Below, piece by piece: positions 7,955 through 15,946 of a stretch of 27,793 bases of DNA. This DNA is from an uncultured Collinsella sp. (GTDB taxonomy: Bacteria > Actinomycetota > Coriobacteriia > Coriobacteriales > Coriobacteriaceae): positions 1-27,793 of the forward strand of contig CABUQY010000016.1 of assembly GCA_902493915.1 (NCBI GenBank). Direction: 5' to 3'. Position numbers and translations under genes: made by a program. The notes beneath the pieces were generated by a model. The model saw only the letters and a program-made list of their open reading frames with translations. It did no database searches and was not told where the DNA came from. Position 1 is the first letter of the stretch. Every line of letters begins with the position of its first letter.

Positions 7955-9831
7955 CGGTCGCCACCCTCCTTGCGCTCGATCGTCACCGTGCTGTCATTAG
8001 CCTTGACCAGGTACAGATTGCCCGTCAGGTGCGTTATCTCGCCGCCGGCCACCGTACCGGGCTCGCCGTCGTTAGCGCGGAACATAAACCACGCCTCGTC
8101 ATGGAAGTTACCCAGGCTGAGCGTCCAGGCGTCCTCGTTCGAATCCACGCTCACCGTCACGGCAGAGAAACGCTGGATTGCGCCCGAGCAATCCGATGCC
8201 GTCTGACGGCGCAGGTCGGGCGCGGCGTTGGTGAGCCAATCCAGATAGTCGACCAAGCCGCCCTTATAGACCTCCCAGCCTTCCTTGGCGCCGCGGTCGG
8301 GATCAAGCAGGTCATCGGGGTGCATAAAGTGCGTGCTCACGTAGTGCATGTTGAGCTCGGACACCGCGGCCAGGCGCATAAAGGTGTCGCCGACCATGCC
8401 GCCCGAAACAATGCGGGGCTGCTCCACCATGCCGTCGCTCGCCACGCCAAATTCCTGCACGTAGGGCAGGCCCGTGCCGTCCTCAAAGTAGGTGACCGCG
8501 ACGGTCTTAACGCGCGGTACATCCTGCCCGATAATCGTGCGCGCACGGGCCGAAAGGATATTCGACGGCGGCACGTATACCGAGCCGTGCGCATTGGGCA
8601 ACACCTCGTCCTGAAAATCGATAAGCTCGTTGAGCGACGCGACGAGCGTCTGCTTGTTTTTCCACGTCTTGTAGGCATACACGTCGCCGTAGTCGGTATC
8701 CGAAAGCGCGAGCGGCTGATGGTTGTAGCCGTGAAAGCCCAGCTCGCCGCCCATCTGCAGCAGCATGCCACCAAAATAGCGGAACTGCGTCGCATCGGCC
8801 TGACGGGCAGGATTGGCCTGGTCGACCGTGTCCTCGTAGTTCTCGATCATCACGCCCGTATAGCGAATGTCATACTGTTCCGCAAGCTTTTGCACGTCAG
8901 GCCACCAGACCTTGGCGTAAAAGTCGGCGATGGAAAGCCCGTAATCGCGCTTAATGTAGGTGCCGTCGCCTAAGGGAACCGGGCTTGGAAAATCGTCCAG
9001 GTAGAACACCGAGCTGTTGATAACCGGATAGGCGGTAGCGCTGCCCATCAGGCTGATAGCCGATGCATAAAAGCCACGCACGACCTTGTCGTAGATACCG
9101 ATATTGCAGACCACGGCCCGGCCGTTGCCACATGCGCTCGACCAGATCAGCGGCACGCCCGCATCTCCCGTCTTGGCCCACACATGCGCGGACGCTTGCA
9201 GCGACACCGGAAGCGCGGATTCAAAGGGATCGGAGAACTCGTAGCGCTCTCCCCCGCCAATCATAAAGTCCTCGTCGGGCACAATGCTCTCGCACATGAC
9301 GCAGCCGTCGCCAAACGATTCGATCCCCAGCTTGGGAGCAATCGCCTCCAAGGCATCCGAAGTATCCAGCGTCATGGCAAACATCAGCGAGCCGCCGGCA
9401 CTTGCCCAACTCGTAAGGTCGGACAGATGCGTGCCGAGCGCATCGAGCGACGGCATAAGCACGATAACGCGCTCGAAGGCAGCTAGGTCCGGAATCGCAG
9501 CCGCGCCGTCGGTGGCAAGGTCCACGTCGCGGTGGGCAATCTTCATATCGAGCAGAATTTGGTCGAACTGCTCCCTGGCGTCTGCAACGTCGTACTGGCT
9601 CGAATCAGTGATAACCAGGCACGTGGGCTTGGAGCCGGCAATCGCCGCCGAGGCCTGCACCGCGTCGTTGTCGGCAAGCATGCCGAGCTCGTGCTGCGTG
9701 GAGCTGTACTGCACGCCGGCGCGCTCAACGAGCAGCACCGCAGCCATGGCAATAAAAACCGCCCACACCACGAGCATTCCCGTCCAGCGAAAGTGGCCCA
9801 CATGGTTGCGGACGCGCTGTTTTAAACTCAT
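7951..9831 (-). CDS. PelA-type membrane-anchored polysaccharide deacetylase (DUF2194-like)
   Basis: A 626-residue protein with a single N-terminal membrane anchor (about residues 17-38) and a large extracytoplasmic part. Residues about 65-265 look like the DUF2194/glutamine-amidotransferase-like region found beside PelA deacetylases. The catalytic part carries YLDDFPSP at 277-284 (metal and base aspartates) and HGYNH at 367-371 (an HxxxH metal site), the hallmarks of NodB-like deacetylases. It would partly deacetylate Pel outside the membrane. I chose the ATG at 9829-9831, which overlaps the previous stop as ATGA and has GGAGGAGG four bases upstream; a start 8 codons earlier has no such support. 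There is no recognisable PelA hydrolase domain, which matches the deacetylase-only form (PelA-DA) known from Gram-positive pel clusters. Confidence 0.85.
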   Translation of the reverse strand: MSLKQRVRNHVGHFRWTGMLVVWAVFIAMAAVLLVERAGVQYSSTQHELGMLADNDAVQASAAIAGSKPTCLVITDSSQYDVADAREQFDQILLDMKIAHRDVDLATDGAAAIPDLAAFERVIVLMPSLDALGTHLSDLTSWASAGGSLMFAMTLDTSDALEAIAPKLGIESFGDGCVMCESIVPDEDFMIGGGERYEFSDPFESALPVSLQASAHVWAKTGDAGVPLIWSSACGNGRAVVCNIGIYDKVVRGFYASAISLMGSATAYPVINSSVFYLDDFPSPVPLGDGTYIKRDYGLSIADFYAKVWWPDVQKLAEQYDIRYTGVMIENYEDTVDQANPARQADATQFRYFGGMLLQMGGELGFHGYNHQPLALSDTDYGDVYAYKTWKNKQTLVASLNELIDFQDEVLPNAHGSVYVPPSNILSARARTIIGQDVPRVKTVAVTYFEDGTGLPYVQEFGVASDGMVEQPRIVSGGMVGDTFMRLAAVSELNMHYVSTHFMHPDDLLDPDRGAKEGWEVYKGGLVDYLDWLTNAAPDLRRQTASDCSGAIQRFSAVTVSVDSNEDAWTLSLGNFHDEAWFMFRANDGEPGTVAGGEITHLTGNLYLVKANDSTVTIERKEGGDR

Positions 9832-10733
9832 CGGGCCTCCTCCCCGTTGCGCCAAAACGCCAGCTTTTCGCGATTCGCGGCACTTACATACACATGCTGC
9901 TTTTCGATCGCATCAATCACGTGCCGCACCGCCTGCCCGTCGCGGCGCATTACGGCAAGTCGCAAGGCAAGCATCCAAACTTCCTGATCGTCCGGCGCCT
10001 CGATTACCAGCTGGTCGACCAGGCTTTCGGCCTTGACCACCTCATTGGCATCGGCCAGCGCAGCGGCATAGCGAATCCGCAGCTCAAGGGTGTCCTCACG
10101 CTCGCAACGACGCGCAAGTAGGCGCGCATACTGCTGGCGTTGAATCTGAGCCACGCGGCCCTCGGCCAGTCCAGAGGCCAGATAGTCGCCCAGATAGTCA
10201 CAGTACGCATCCAGATGCTGAGGACTCGGGTCGGTTTTAAAGATACGCTCGAGCTGCTGCAGTTTGAGGTCGGACTCCTTGGAGATCTGCGCCACGGCCG
10301 TCGCGGCGTAGTGCGCCACCTCGACATCGTCGTTGAGCTTGGCGGCCTGCAGCTGAGCCAGATATGCGTCCGGGTCTTCGGTGAGCATGGAGAGCATTAA
10401 ACGGCGGCGCTCACCAGGGTCATTGACAATCAATGCCTCCTCGAGCGGCACCACGCCGGCATCGCCCTCGCGGCTCTGAACCAGCAGACCACGATGGGCT
10501 TCGTCGTTTTTGCGCAGCGATTCCAGCGCGGCGCTGTTAGCCCCGCTGCCAAGCGTGGAGCAGAGCAGCGTCAGCAACACCGCCAGCAGCGGACCCCACA
10601 GCGGCACGAGCACGACTGCGACCAGAATATGTCTTTCTATCCGCAATAGACCCTGCTTACAGGCGATCCAAAACAACAAGCATGCAAGCGCATGGATCAG
10701 CAGCAGCGCCGCGACAACGATCGACGAGGTCAA
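9828..10733 (-). CDS. pelE: PelE-like membrane protein with TPR-like repeats
   Basis: A 301-residue protein with two N-terminal transmembrane segments (about residues 4-24 and 33-60), then a soluble, helix-rich region resembling tetratricopeptide repeats. This is the PelE architecture, a scaffold that holds the PelD-PelF-PelG synthase together. The start codon is TTG at 10731-10733. It overlaps the pelD stop as TTGA and has GGAGG four bases upstream, so it is probably translated by coupling. The next gene in turn overlaps its stop. The assignment rests on architecture and operon position more than on sharp motifs. Confidence 0.8.
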   Translation of the reverse strand: MTSSIVVAALLLIHALACLLFWIACKQGLLRIERHILVAVVLVPLWGPLLAVLLTLLCSTLGSGANSAALESLRKNDEAHRGLLVQSREGDAGVVPLEEALIVNDPGERRRLMLSMLTEDPDAYLAQLQAAKLNDDVEVAHYAATAVAQISKESDLKLQQLERIFKTDPSPQHLDAYCDYLGDYLASGLAEGRVAQIQRQQYARLLARRCEREDTLELRIRYAAALADANEVVKAESLVDQLVIEAPDDQEVWMLALRLAVMRRDGQAVRHVIDAIEKQHVYVSAANREKLAFWRNGEEAR

Positions 10734-12868
10734 ACGGCCTCCACCTCACCATCGCCAGCAGGGGCAATACGCTGCAAAAGCGCCACGACGCCCTCGCTAT
10801 CCACCGGCTCGACCGCGATGTGCTGGGCACCCAGGCGCTTGTGGATGATGGGCAGATCGCTCATTCCAGCCTGGCGCATAAGCAGGTAAAGCATGTCGCC
10901 ATCGACCAAGCCCGCGGCATCGCTCTCGCGAATCGCCGACCCGATAGCGCCGACCAACTCGCCGACAGGCTCCAGACCCGGCACCACGCGCAGGAGCAAG
11001 AAACTCCCCATCTTGTTGTCTGCCAGCGCCTGCTCGGCGGCAAGCTCGCGGCCAAAGGCGCTCTCGTTAAGAACGCACGTACCGGCAATGCAGTGTTTGT
11101 CCTGCGCCACGTCCTCGTAATCGAAGGCGCGACCCAATGCACTTTCCACCAAGCCGCACAGAATGCGGAACAGGTTTTGGTAGTAGAGCGTCATCTGGCT
11201 TTCGGCCACCTGGCGCACAAAAATCAACACGGCAGGCGCACCGTCGCGGTATATGACGTAACCAAACATCGGGAGCCCCGGCGTCAGCGACCGGTTGACC
11301 CACAGGCTCGAGCGCTCTCCGCCATCCAAGAAAGGCGCGAGCTCTACAAGCGAACACGAGCGAGCAATGTTGTCGGCAATTGCGGGACTCGCCGCCACCA
11401 AGCGCGCAAACGAGCCAGACGTAACGTGATAGATCGCAACCGAATCGTTCTTCAGGATATCGCCCAGCAGCTCACAGCACTTGCGGTAAATATCGCGCGG
11501 ATTGAGCACGTCGAGCTCCTGCGTCACAGCAAAGATCTTGCCAAAGCTGTCGTGGCGTCCCACGATCTGGCGCTTGTAGGCCTGCTTGTCCTCAATGGCA
11601 TCGTGGTAGAGCCGCGACAGGAACGCGTTGCGGTTTCGCAGCAGCTCACTTTCGGCGCGCTCGGCTTTCATCGCCTCGGCGTTACGCAGCTGCACGTAGC
11701 CGCACACGGCGCCCACCACAAAGTACGCAATAAACGGCAGCCAGTTGGACGGCTCGTAGAAGAGACTCTGAAAGGAATAGCCGTACTGGATAAAGAAGCT
11801 CGCCGCCAAACCCGCCGAAGCCAGCAGCGCCGCGACCAGACCAAAATCGAGCCCATAGAGTGTGCCGATCAGCACTACGTAGAGCAGGCGATAATCGAGC
11901 ACATTGAGCTGCGCAGACTGGGAAAACACCAGCTCCAGGCCCTCAAAGAGCACCCAAGCGAGCGCGGTCTCCAGGCATTTGATGAGCAGCTTGCGCGCCC
12001 GCATGCGATCGATGATGGCACGCAGCGGGTTGGTCTTCTTGGCGCGGGCATTGGCCCGGCGAGCCTGAATAGTCGAGAGATCGCGCAACAGGTCATAGCG
12101 CTGGAGCCAGCCGTAGCGCACACGGACAGCATCGCTGGTGGGCAGCGCATAGCCAGCCGACTCACCATAGGCGACCGCAAGGCCAGGGAACAAGTCCTTC
12201 AGCGCGTCGCCCAGACCGCCCGCCGTGTGGTTAAAACTGTCGGGCACATCGATGATCTCAAAGGTATCGTCCCAGCTGTCGAAGACGCGGCTCACCAGCA
12301 CGGCAAGCTCCTCCGCGCAAAGCAGGGGCAACGGCGCGTCCGCTGCACCCTCCAGAGCGACCGAACCGCCCGAGCACGACTCAAAGAGCGGCACCAAAAA
12401 CGGGTCGACCAGCGACGGTGACGCGGTATACAAATAGGGCGTGCGCAGAATCTTGGCTTGGACGCCATCGCGCTGCGCATAGTAGCGACACAGGTCGTTC
12501 GCCGCGTGCGCAATGATGCCCTTACCGGTTTGTCCCGCAGCATCTGCAGCATCCTCCGCGGCGGCGGGCCCGGCCACAAACAGCAGCTGCACCTGGCGGC
12601 CAAGGCAGGCACGAAAGACCGATCGCAGCAGTTCAACGTCGCCAAAGGTCTCGGTATGCGGCGTAAGATACGTGGAAAAATAGACCACGCGATCAAACTC
12701 GTAGGCCTGGTCCAGGTGCTGCAGCAGCTCTTTCCACGACATATGGGACGAGGACCCGTCGCGCCGCGCATCGCTCGCGGCTACAACCTGAACATGGTCC
12801 CCAGGGAACGCCTTGGCACAAAAGTCATCATCGATATACGAAGTATTGCCAACAACCAGCACTTCCAC
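10730..12868 (-). CDS. pelD: PelD-like c-di-GMP receptor with an extra N-terminal SDR-like domain
   Basis: First gene of the operon, 712 residues from a GTG at 12866-12868, chosen because GGGAGGGG lies seven bases upstream. Domains: residues 1-259 resemble an extended SDR/epimerase (ILRTPYLYTAS matches the family's ILR.P.VYG region) but lack the glycine-rich NAD motif and the YxxxK pair. Residues about 292-395 hold a cluster of transmembrane helices, followed by a charged coiled-coil, a GAF-like domain (about 445-590) and a GGDEF-like domain (about 605-712). In the last, RESD at 647-650 is followed after five residues by DGDML where GGDEF should be. The I-site is therefore kept while the active site is lost, as in PelD. 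The protein should sense c-di-GMP and switch on PelF. Canonical PelD lacks the SDR-like part; its role is unknown. Confidence 0.88.
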   Translation of the reverse strand: MEVLVVGNTSYIDDDFCAKAFPGDHVQVVAASDARRDGSSSHMSWKELLQHLDQAYEFDRVVYFSTYLTPHTETFGDVELLRSVFRACLGRQVQLLFVAGPAAAEDAADAAGQTGKGIIAHAANDLCRYYAQRDGVQAKILRTPYLYTASPSLVDPFLVPLFESCSGGSVALEGAADAPLPLLCAEELAVLVSRVFDSWDDTFEIIDVPDSFNHTAGGLGDALKDLFPGLAVAYGESAGYALPTSDAVRVRYGWLQRYDLLRDLSTIQARRANARAKKTNPLRAIIDRMRARKLLIKCLETALAWVLFEGLELVFSQSAQLNVLDYRLLYVVLIGTLYGLDFGLVAALLASAGLAASFFIQYGYSFQSLFYEPSNWLPFIAYFVVGAVCGYVQLRNAEAMKAERAESELLRNRNAFLSRLYHDAIEDKQAYKRQIVGRHDSFGKIFAVTQELDVLNPRDIYRKCCELLGDILKNDSVAIYHVTSGSFARLVAASPAIADNIARSCSLVELAPFLDGGERSSLWVNRSLTPGLPMFGYVIYRDGAPAVLIFVRQVAESQMTLYYQNLFRILCGLVESALGRAFDYEDVAQDKHCIAGTCVLNESAFGRELAAEQALADNKMGSFLLLRVVPGLEPVGELVGAIGSAIRESDAAGLVDGDMLYLLMRQAGMSDLPIIHKRLGAQHIAVEPVDSEGVVALLQRIAPAGDGEVEAV

Positions 12869-12905
12869 CGTACGCGCCCCTCCCACCTGATTTCGATCAC
12901 ACTAA

Positions 12906-12935
12906 ACATGCGTATTGTACGCTGCCCACGCATGT
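12906..12935. promoter_or_regulatory. Palindromic operator candidate within the pel promoter
   Basis: ACATGCGT at 12906-12913 is perfectly repeated in inverse as ACGCATGT at 12928-12935, 14 bases apart. One arm abuts the -35 box inside the spacer and the other lies directly after the -10 box, so a dimeric regulator bound here would cover the promoter. No regulator gene for it is evident in the operon. Confidence 0.45.
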
Positions 12936-12941
12936 GTCCAA
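12914..12941 (-). promoter_or_regulatory. Promoter of the pel operon
   Basis: On the minus strand TTGGAC (complement of 12936-12941) and TACAAT (complement of 12914-12919) are separated by 16 bases, a good sigma-70-type promoter. It lies 46 bases before the pelD start and just beyond the stop of the TOPRIM gene. Confidence 0.65.
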
Positions 12942-12969
12942 AATCTTTAAGGCTGTTTTAAGAACATCT

Positions 12970-13716
12970 TTAGAGGGAGGAGGCAGCCTCGATTGGACTA
13001 GAGGGCAAAGCCTCGAGCGTCTGTTTCATGTTGGAGCCCCTCAAAAGAGAGTTATTGTCCTGGGCGATATAAACCCAACTATCCTGATATGAGCCGACAG
13101 GAGCAAGGAGCGCGAGGAGCTCCAAGAAACCAATAACGTCCGTACCGTATTTTTTAGAAAACTTGCGCGCCAGATCATACTTTTTCTGCTGCGTTGCCCT
13201 ACCTGAATAATCGGACAAAGCATGCTCAAGGTTGCGTGACATATATGCAGCTTTAAAAGGAATCTTCCTATTATTACAGGTCAGCTCATGCGTCCTAGAT
13301 AACGTCTTAAGACACGAAGATTTACATTGATTTCTCTGGCGCAGCGAGGCGACGCTCGACGTTTCGATCCTATCTTCAAAATAGGAACAACGAGGCTCAT
13401 CTGCATCAAAGACAACCAGCGAATCATCGATAAATGCACCATCGGTATCGGACAGCAGCACAATGGCGTCTAAATCGGTGACACGTAGCTTGTCCTTAGC
13501 GAGAAATTCCTTTACAGCATCAACCAGCCGCTTCTTAATAGTCGAAGCGGGATTTCCCGCACCGAGAACATGTACCGATGTGATGTCGCCGCGCACAATC
13601 CCAAAACGAGGACCAGGATGTTCCCCGCTTGCAAACAAACTTGTAAGAGCACGGCCCAATGCGAGCTCATCAGTTTCACCTTCGACGATAAAGAGAACGA
13701 ACTTGGTAGCACCCAT
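12970..13716 (-). CDS. TOPRIM-type nuclease partner of the upstream ATPase
   Basis: A 248-residue protein beginning KFVLFIVEGETDE, the first TOPRIM strand with its catalytic glutamate (Glu12). A second strand, IVLLSDTDGAF, supplies the DxD pair (Asp90, Asp92) that binds metal. The rest is helical and carries a SRNLEHALSDYSG segment and a C-terminal LLRGSNMKQTL. Its ATG overlaps the ATPase stop by one base (TAATG), so the pair is translationally coupled. ATPase-TOPRIM pairs include the OLD, AbiL, RloAB and PARIS anti-phage families, and this pair belongs to that broad group by organisation. I cannot place it in one of them from motifs alone. No terminator follows; the pel promoter begins just beyond its stop. 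Confidence 0.72.
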   Translation of the reverse strand: MGATKFVLFIVEGETDELALGRALTSLFASGEHPGPRFGIVRGDITSVHVLGAGNPASTIKKRLVDAVKEFLAKDKLRVTDLDAIVLLSDTDGAFIDDSLVVFDADEPRCSYFEDRIETSSVASLRQRNQCKSSCLKTLSRTHELTCNNRKIPFKAAYMSRNLEHALSDYSGRATQQKKYDLARKFSKKYGTDVIGFLELLALLAPVGSYQDSWVYIAQDNNSLLRGSNMKQTLEALPSSPIEAASSL

Positions 13717-15197
13717 TACTCGTCTCCATCCAAGCAGAGCGCGGCATCGATCGAGTACCTGTCCGTAGAATCGTACAAACGCTGTCCGCTATCGCCAAGG
13801 CTAATCGCGCGCAAGTACTGATCACGCATGTTATTGGTGGGCTTAACGCCCCTAAAGCGAACAAACCTATTATCAGGATCTGCAGTGGTCAGAAGAATCT
13901 CCGATGCCGGCAGCAATTCAAGAACACGTAGGTTGTGGGCAGTAAACAAGAGCTGGCCCTTGCCAAACGACTCAAGCACGGAAAGAAGCTGCCCCAAGAG
14001 GAATTCGAATACGCCCGAGTCGAGCTCATCAATTGCAAGGAATGCGTCGGAGTACGAATGGACTTCCATAAGGCACAGCGAGAAAGAGATGAGTTTTCTT
14101 ACGCCCTCAGATTCACAGCGCAGTGGAATCTCGACCCCATTGCGGCAAGAAAGAAACTCGACTTGCTTAGCGGGTGAATCGCCCTTATCAAGAAGCTGAG
14201 AGCCGACAACTTTAACCTCGATGGAAAGGCCCGGTACAAGCGTACCGATCAATTCGCTCACACGCTTAATCGCAGACGAAACGGCTGGGAAATCATCATC
14301 CTTTATAACAGCGGGCTTAAAAAGATTGACAGAAAGATGGCCCTTCTGCCCAAACACGCGATTATCGATAATATCCATCGATAGCACGTTTAAGCTGCAA
14401 GTTGCATTTGCCAACGTCGTAAACACATTGACTCGGTAACGGAAATAAAACCCAAGCTCGGCGAGTAGACAATAAAGCGGAGTGAGAATCTCTTGATGGG
14501 CACTCTTGAAAGAAGCCGATTGCAGCTTGTACACAGCCTCATTAATCTGCAATTGCTCCGGAGGTTCCTCCTGCAAATAAAGATTGAAATCGCAGGCATA
14601 AAGCGAAATCAGATATTTGACAGTCTGTATGGAAAGCATGGGAGACATGTTGCCCCGCTGAAGAACACCCAACGAGACAAGCATTGACATCTTGAGCTGC
14701 TGATTCGTGTTCAAAAGATGGGACCAGCGATTTCTGGGCAGAACCGCCGTGGCAGACTCGGGTGCCTCTTGAACAAGCTCTATGAGAGTCCTCTTAGACC
14801 CCCATTTGTCTTTATCGACATTAAATTGTTTTACAGCCATTTTTTCGTGCGAAATCCAGACAGAGGCTGCTCTACGCGAAAAAGTGACGGTGTAGAACGT
14901 AAGAAATGATTCATCCGTGGTATCAATGTTAAACTCAATGTCTATTGAAAAAGAGTCTTTGCCAGGATAAAAGTAGTCGAGGACTTTCTGCCTGTCATAT
15001 ACGGCACCCGTCATCAGGGTTTTGACCAGGTCAATCGCCTCAATTACAGAAGTCTTGCCGGAGCCATTTTGACCATAAATGCCTATAACGTCCGCCCCGG
15101 GCACAAACGCAGAGCCGGGCTTCGATTTCGTAAAGGCAATCTCGCCAAAGGCAATATTCTTAAAATCATGCAACGCGATCTGAACAATACGAACCAT
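13716..15197 (-). CDS. AAA ATPase of the OLD/RecF-like ABC type (defence-associated)
   Basis: A 493-residue SMC/ABC-type ATPase. Walker A is GQNGSGKT at residues 42-49. A signature-like CESEGVRKL precedes Walker B (AIDELDSG, about 388-395), and an H-loop-like TAHN follows at about 419-422. The long insert between them matches AAA_15/AAA_21 proteins that work with a nuclease. I chose ATG at 15195-15197 because AGGAG lies seven bases upstream and the first strand MVRIVQIALHDFKN begins there; an ATG 12 codons earlier has no ribosome-binding site. It is the first gene of a two-gene unit with the TOPRIM protein. The likely role is sensing phage infection and licensing the nuclease, by analogy with related systems. 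The sequence shows ATPase and nuclease features but not the trigger. Confidence 0.8.
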   Translation of the reverse strand: MVRIVQIALHDFKNIAFGEIAFTKSKPGSAFVPGADVIGIYGQNGSGKTSVIEAIDLVKTLMTGAVYDRQKVLDYFYPGKDSFSIDIEFNIDTTDESFLTFYTVTFSRRAASVWISHEKMAVKQFNVDKDKWGSKRTLIELVQEAPESATAVLPRNRWSHLLNTNQQLKMSMLVSLGVLQRGNMSPMLSIQTVKYLISLYACDFNLYLQEEPPEQLQINEAVYKLQSASFKSAHQEILTPLYCLLAELGFYFRYRVNVFTTLANATCSLNVLSMDIIDNRVFGQKGHLSVNLFKPAVIKDDDFPAVSSAIKRVSELIGTLVPGLSIEVKVVGSQLLDKGDSPAKQVEFLSCRNGVEIPLRCESEGVRKLISFSLCLMEVHSYSDAFLAIDELDSGVFEFLLGQLLSVLESFGKGQLLFTAHNLRVLELLPASEILLTTADPDNRFVRFRGVKPTNNMRDQYLRAISLGDSGQRLYDSTDRYSIDAALCLDGDE

Positions 15198-15285
15198 TAG
15201 CAGTCTCCTAGCGTGGTAGTTACTGATAATCATACTAGATATCGATAGATTTTTACGAATTAGTTATAAATTATTCCGAAATCTA

Positions 15286-15314
15286 GAAATAATTAACCTC
15301 GAAAGCCTTGTCAA
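15286..15314 (-). promoter_or_regulatory. Weak promoter candidate for the ATPase-TOPRIM pair
   Basis: A perfect -35 TTGACA (complement of 15309-15314) is followed after 17 bases by a poor -10 TATTTC (complement of 15286-15291). It lies in the AT-rich stretch 15198-15310, about 90 bases before the ATPase start. The surrounding AT-richness contrasts with the rest of the window. Confidence 0.35.
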
Positions 15315-15360
15315 TCGAATTGTTTTGACAGTCGATCGACCGCAACGACGGCCAAATCCA

Positions 15361-15474
15361 GAAGTATGCGGCAAAATCAGAACAGGTCGACCACGCCAAG
15401 TAGCTCCAACGCGTCGGTTTCTTTGTGCGGTTTAGGCGGTGTGCTCGAGGGTTCCAGAATTTGCCGCATACTTC
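15361..15474. repeat. Long inverted-repeat element, unit 1
   Basis: The 18-base arms 15361-15378 and 15457-15474 are inverse copies with one mismatch and enclose 78 bases with no convincing gene. The arms start GAAGTATGCGGCAAA. Size and plan match unit 2 immediately to the right, and the interiors share short blocks (a TGCGGTTT motif and a GTGCTC motif near the right end). The two therefore look like diverged copies of one element. It could be a MITE-like element or encode a structured RNA. Confidence 0.6.
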
Positions 15475-15487
15475 CGCGAAACGCCAT

Positions 15488-15612
15488 CCGGAAGTGCGGG
15501 GAAAATCCGAGGTTTGCCGACCAGACCCCGGTTTTGACCTTCAACGACCTGCGGTTTTGTTCCCAAAAAAGGCATTGTGCTCTGCAGTTTTCGATTTTCC
15601 CCGCACTTCCGG
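15488..15612. repeat. Long inverted-repeat element, unit 2
   Basis: Perfect 20-base arms (15488-15507 and 15593-15612) enclose 85 bases without a recognisable gene. The arms share the core GGAAGTGCGGGGAAAAT, related to unit 1's arm. A single degraded right-hand arm of the same family is found at 19935-19960. Multiple copies suggest a dispersed genomic element. Confidence 0.65.
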
Positions 15613-15691
15613 AAAACGAGGCCCTGCACAGCGTGTTCTAGCGACAATGGGGGTATCTGCGACAACATCCAGTAGTCGCGGAAACGTCAAA

Positions 15692-15727
15692 GGGCCGTTG
15701 CCGAAAACCCGACAACGGCCCTTTTTT
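15692..15727 (+). terminator. Strong plus-strand terminator without an upstream gene
   Basis: GGGCCGTTG (15692-15700) pairs with CAACGGCCC (15713-15721) and is followed by six T. An outer pair, GTCGCGGA at 15675-15682 with TCCGCGAC at 15747-15754, flanks it. No plus-strand coding sequence lies upstream for more than 500 bases. It either ends a small RNA spanning the inverted-repeat units or is a relic of an earlier gene order. Confidence 0.8.
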
Positions 15728-15842
15728 GTCATCGCCTCACGTAGAGTCCGCGACGACTGACTCACTGAGAGAATCTTACCGTAACGTTCAGGAACCCAGC
15801 AGGGCAATGATCAGGAATGCGGTTGGACGTCCCAAATCTCCA

Positions 15843-15930
15843 TCTAAATAAAACTAGGGGATGCCCTCCGTTAGGAAGTAACCCCCTTGCAAAACAATGG
15901 TCTATAGCAGGCCTTCGTTTTTTATTTAGA
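15843..15930. repeat. Inverted repeat downstream of the DUF2335 gene
   Basis: TCTAAATAAAA at 15843-15853 is perfectly inverted as TTTTATTTAGA at 15920-15930. The interval holds a GC-rich block with GGGG and CCCC runs, which on the minus strand is followed by TAGTTTTATTT. It may work as the terminator of the minus-strand DUF2335 gene, whose stop is 17 bases away. The 11-bp arms could also be the ends of a small element. Confidence 0.45.
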
Positions 15931-15946
15931 ACATCATACCGCAGCA

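Noticed and set aside
10682..12421. 579-codon plus-strand frame opposite pelD
   Set aside because: Antisense shadow of a gene with clear GAF and GGDEF-like domains and translational coupling.
15361..15612. CRISPR-like array
   Set aside because: The repeats are inverted, not direct, there are only two units, and no cas genes are present.
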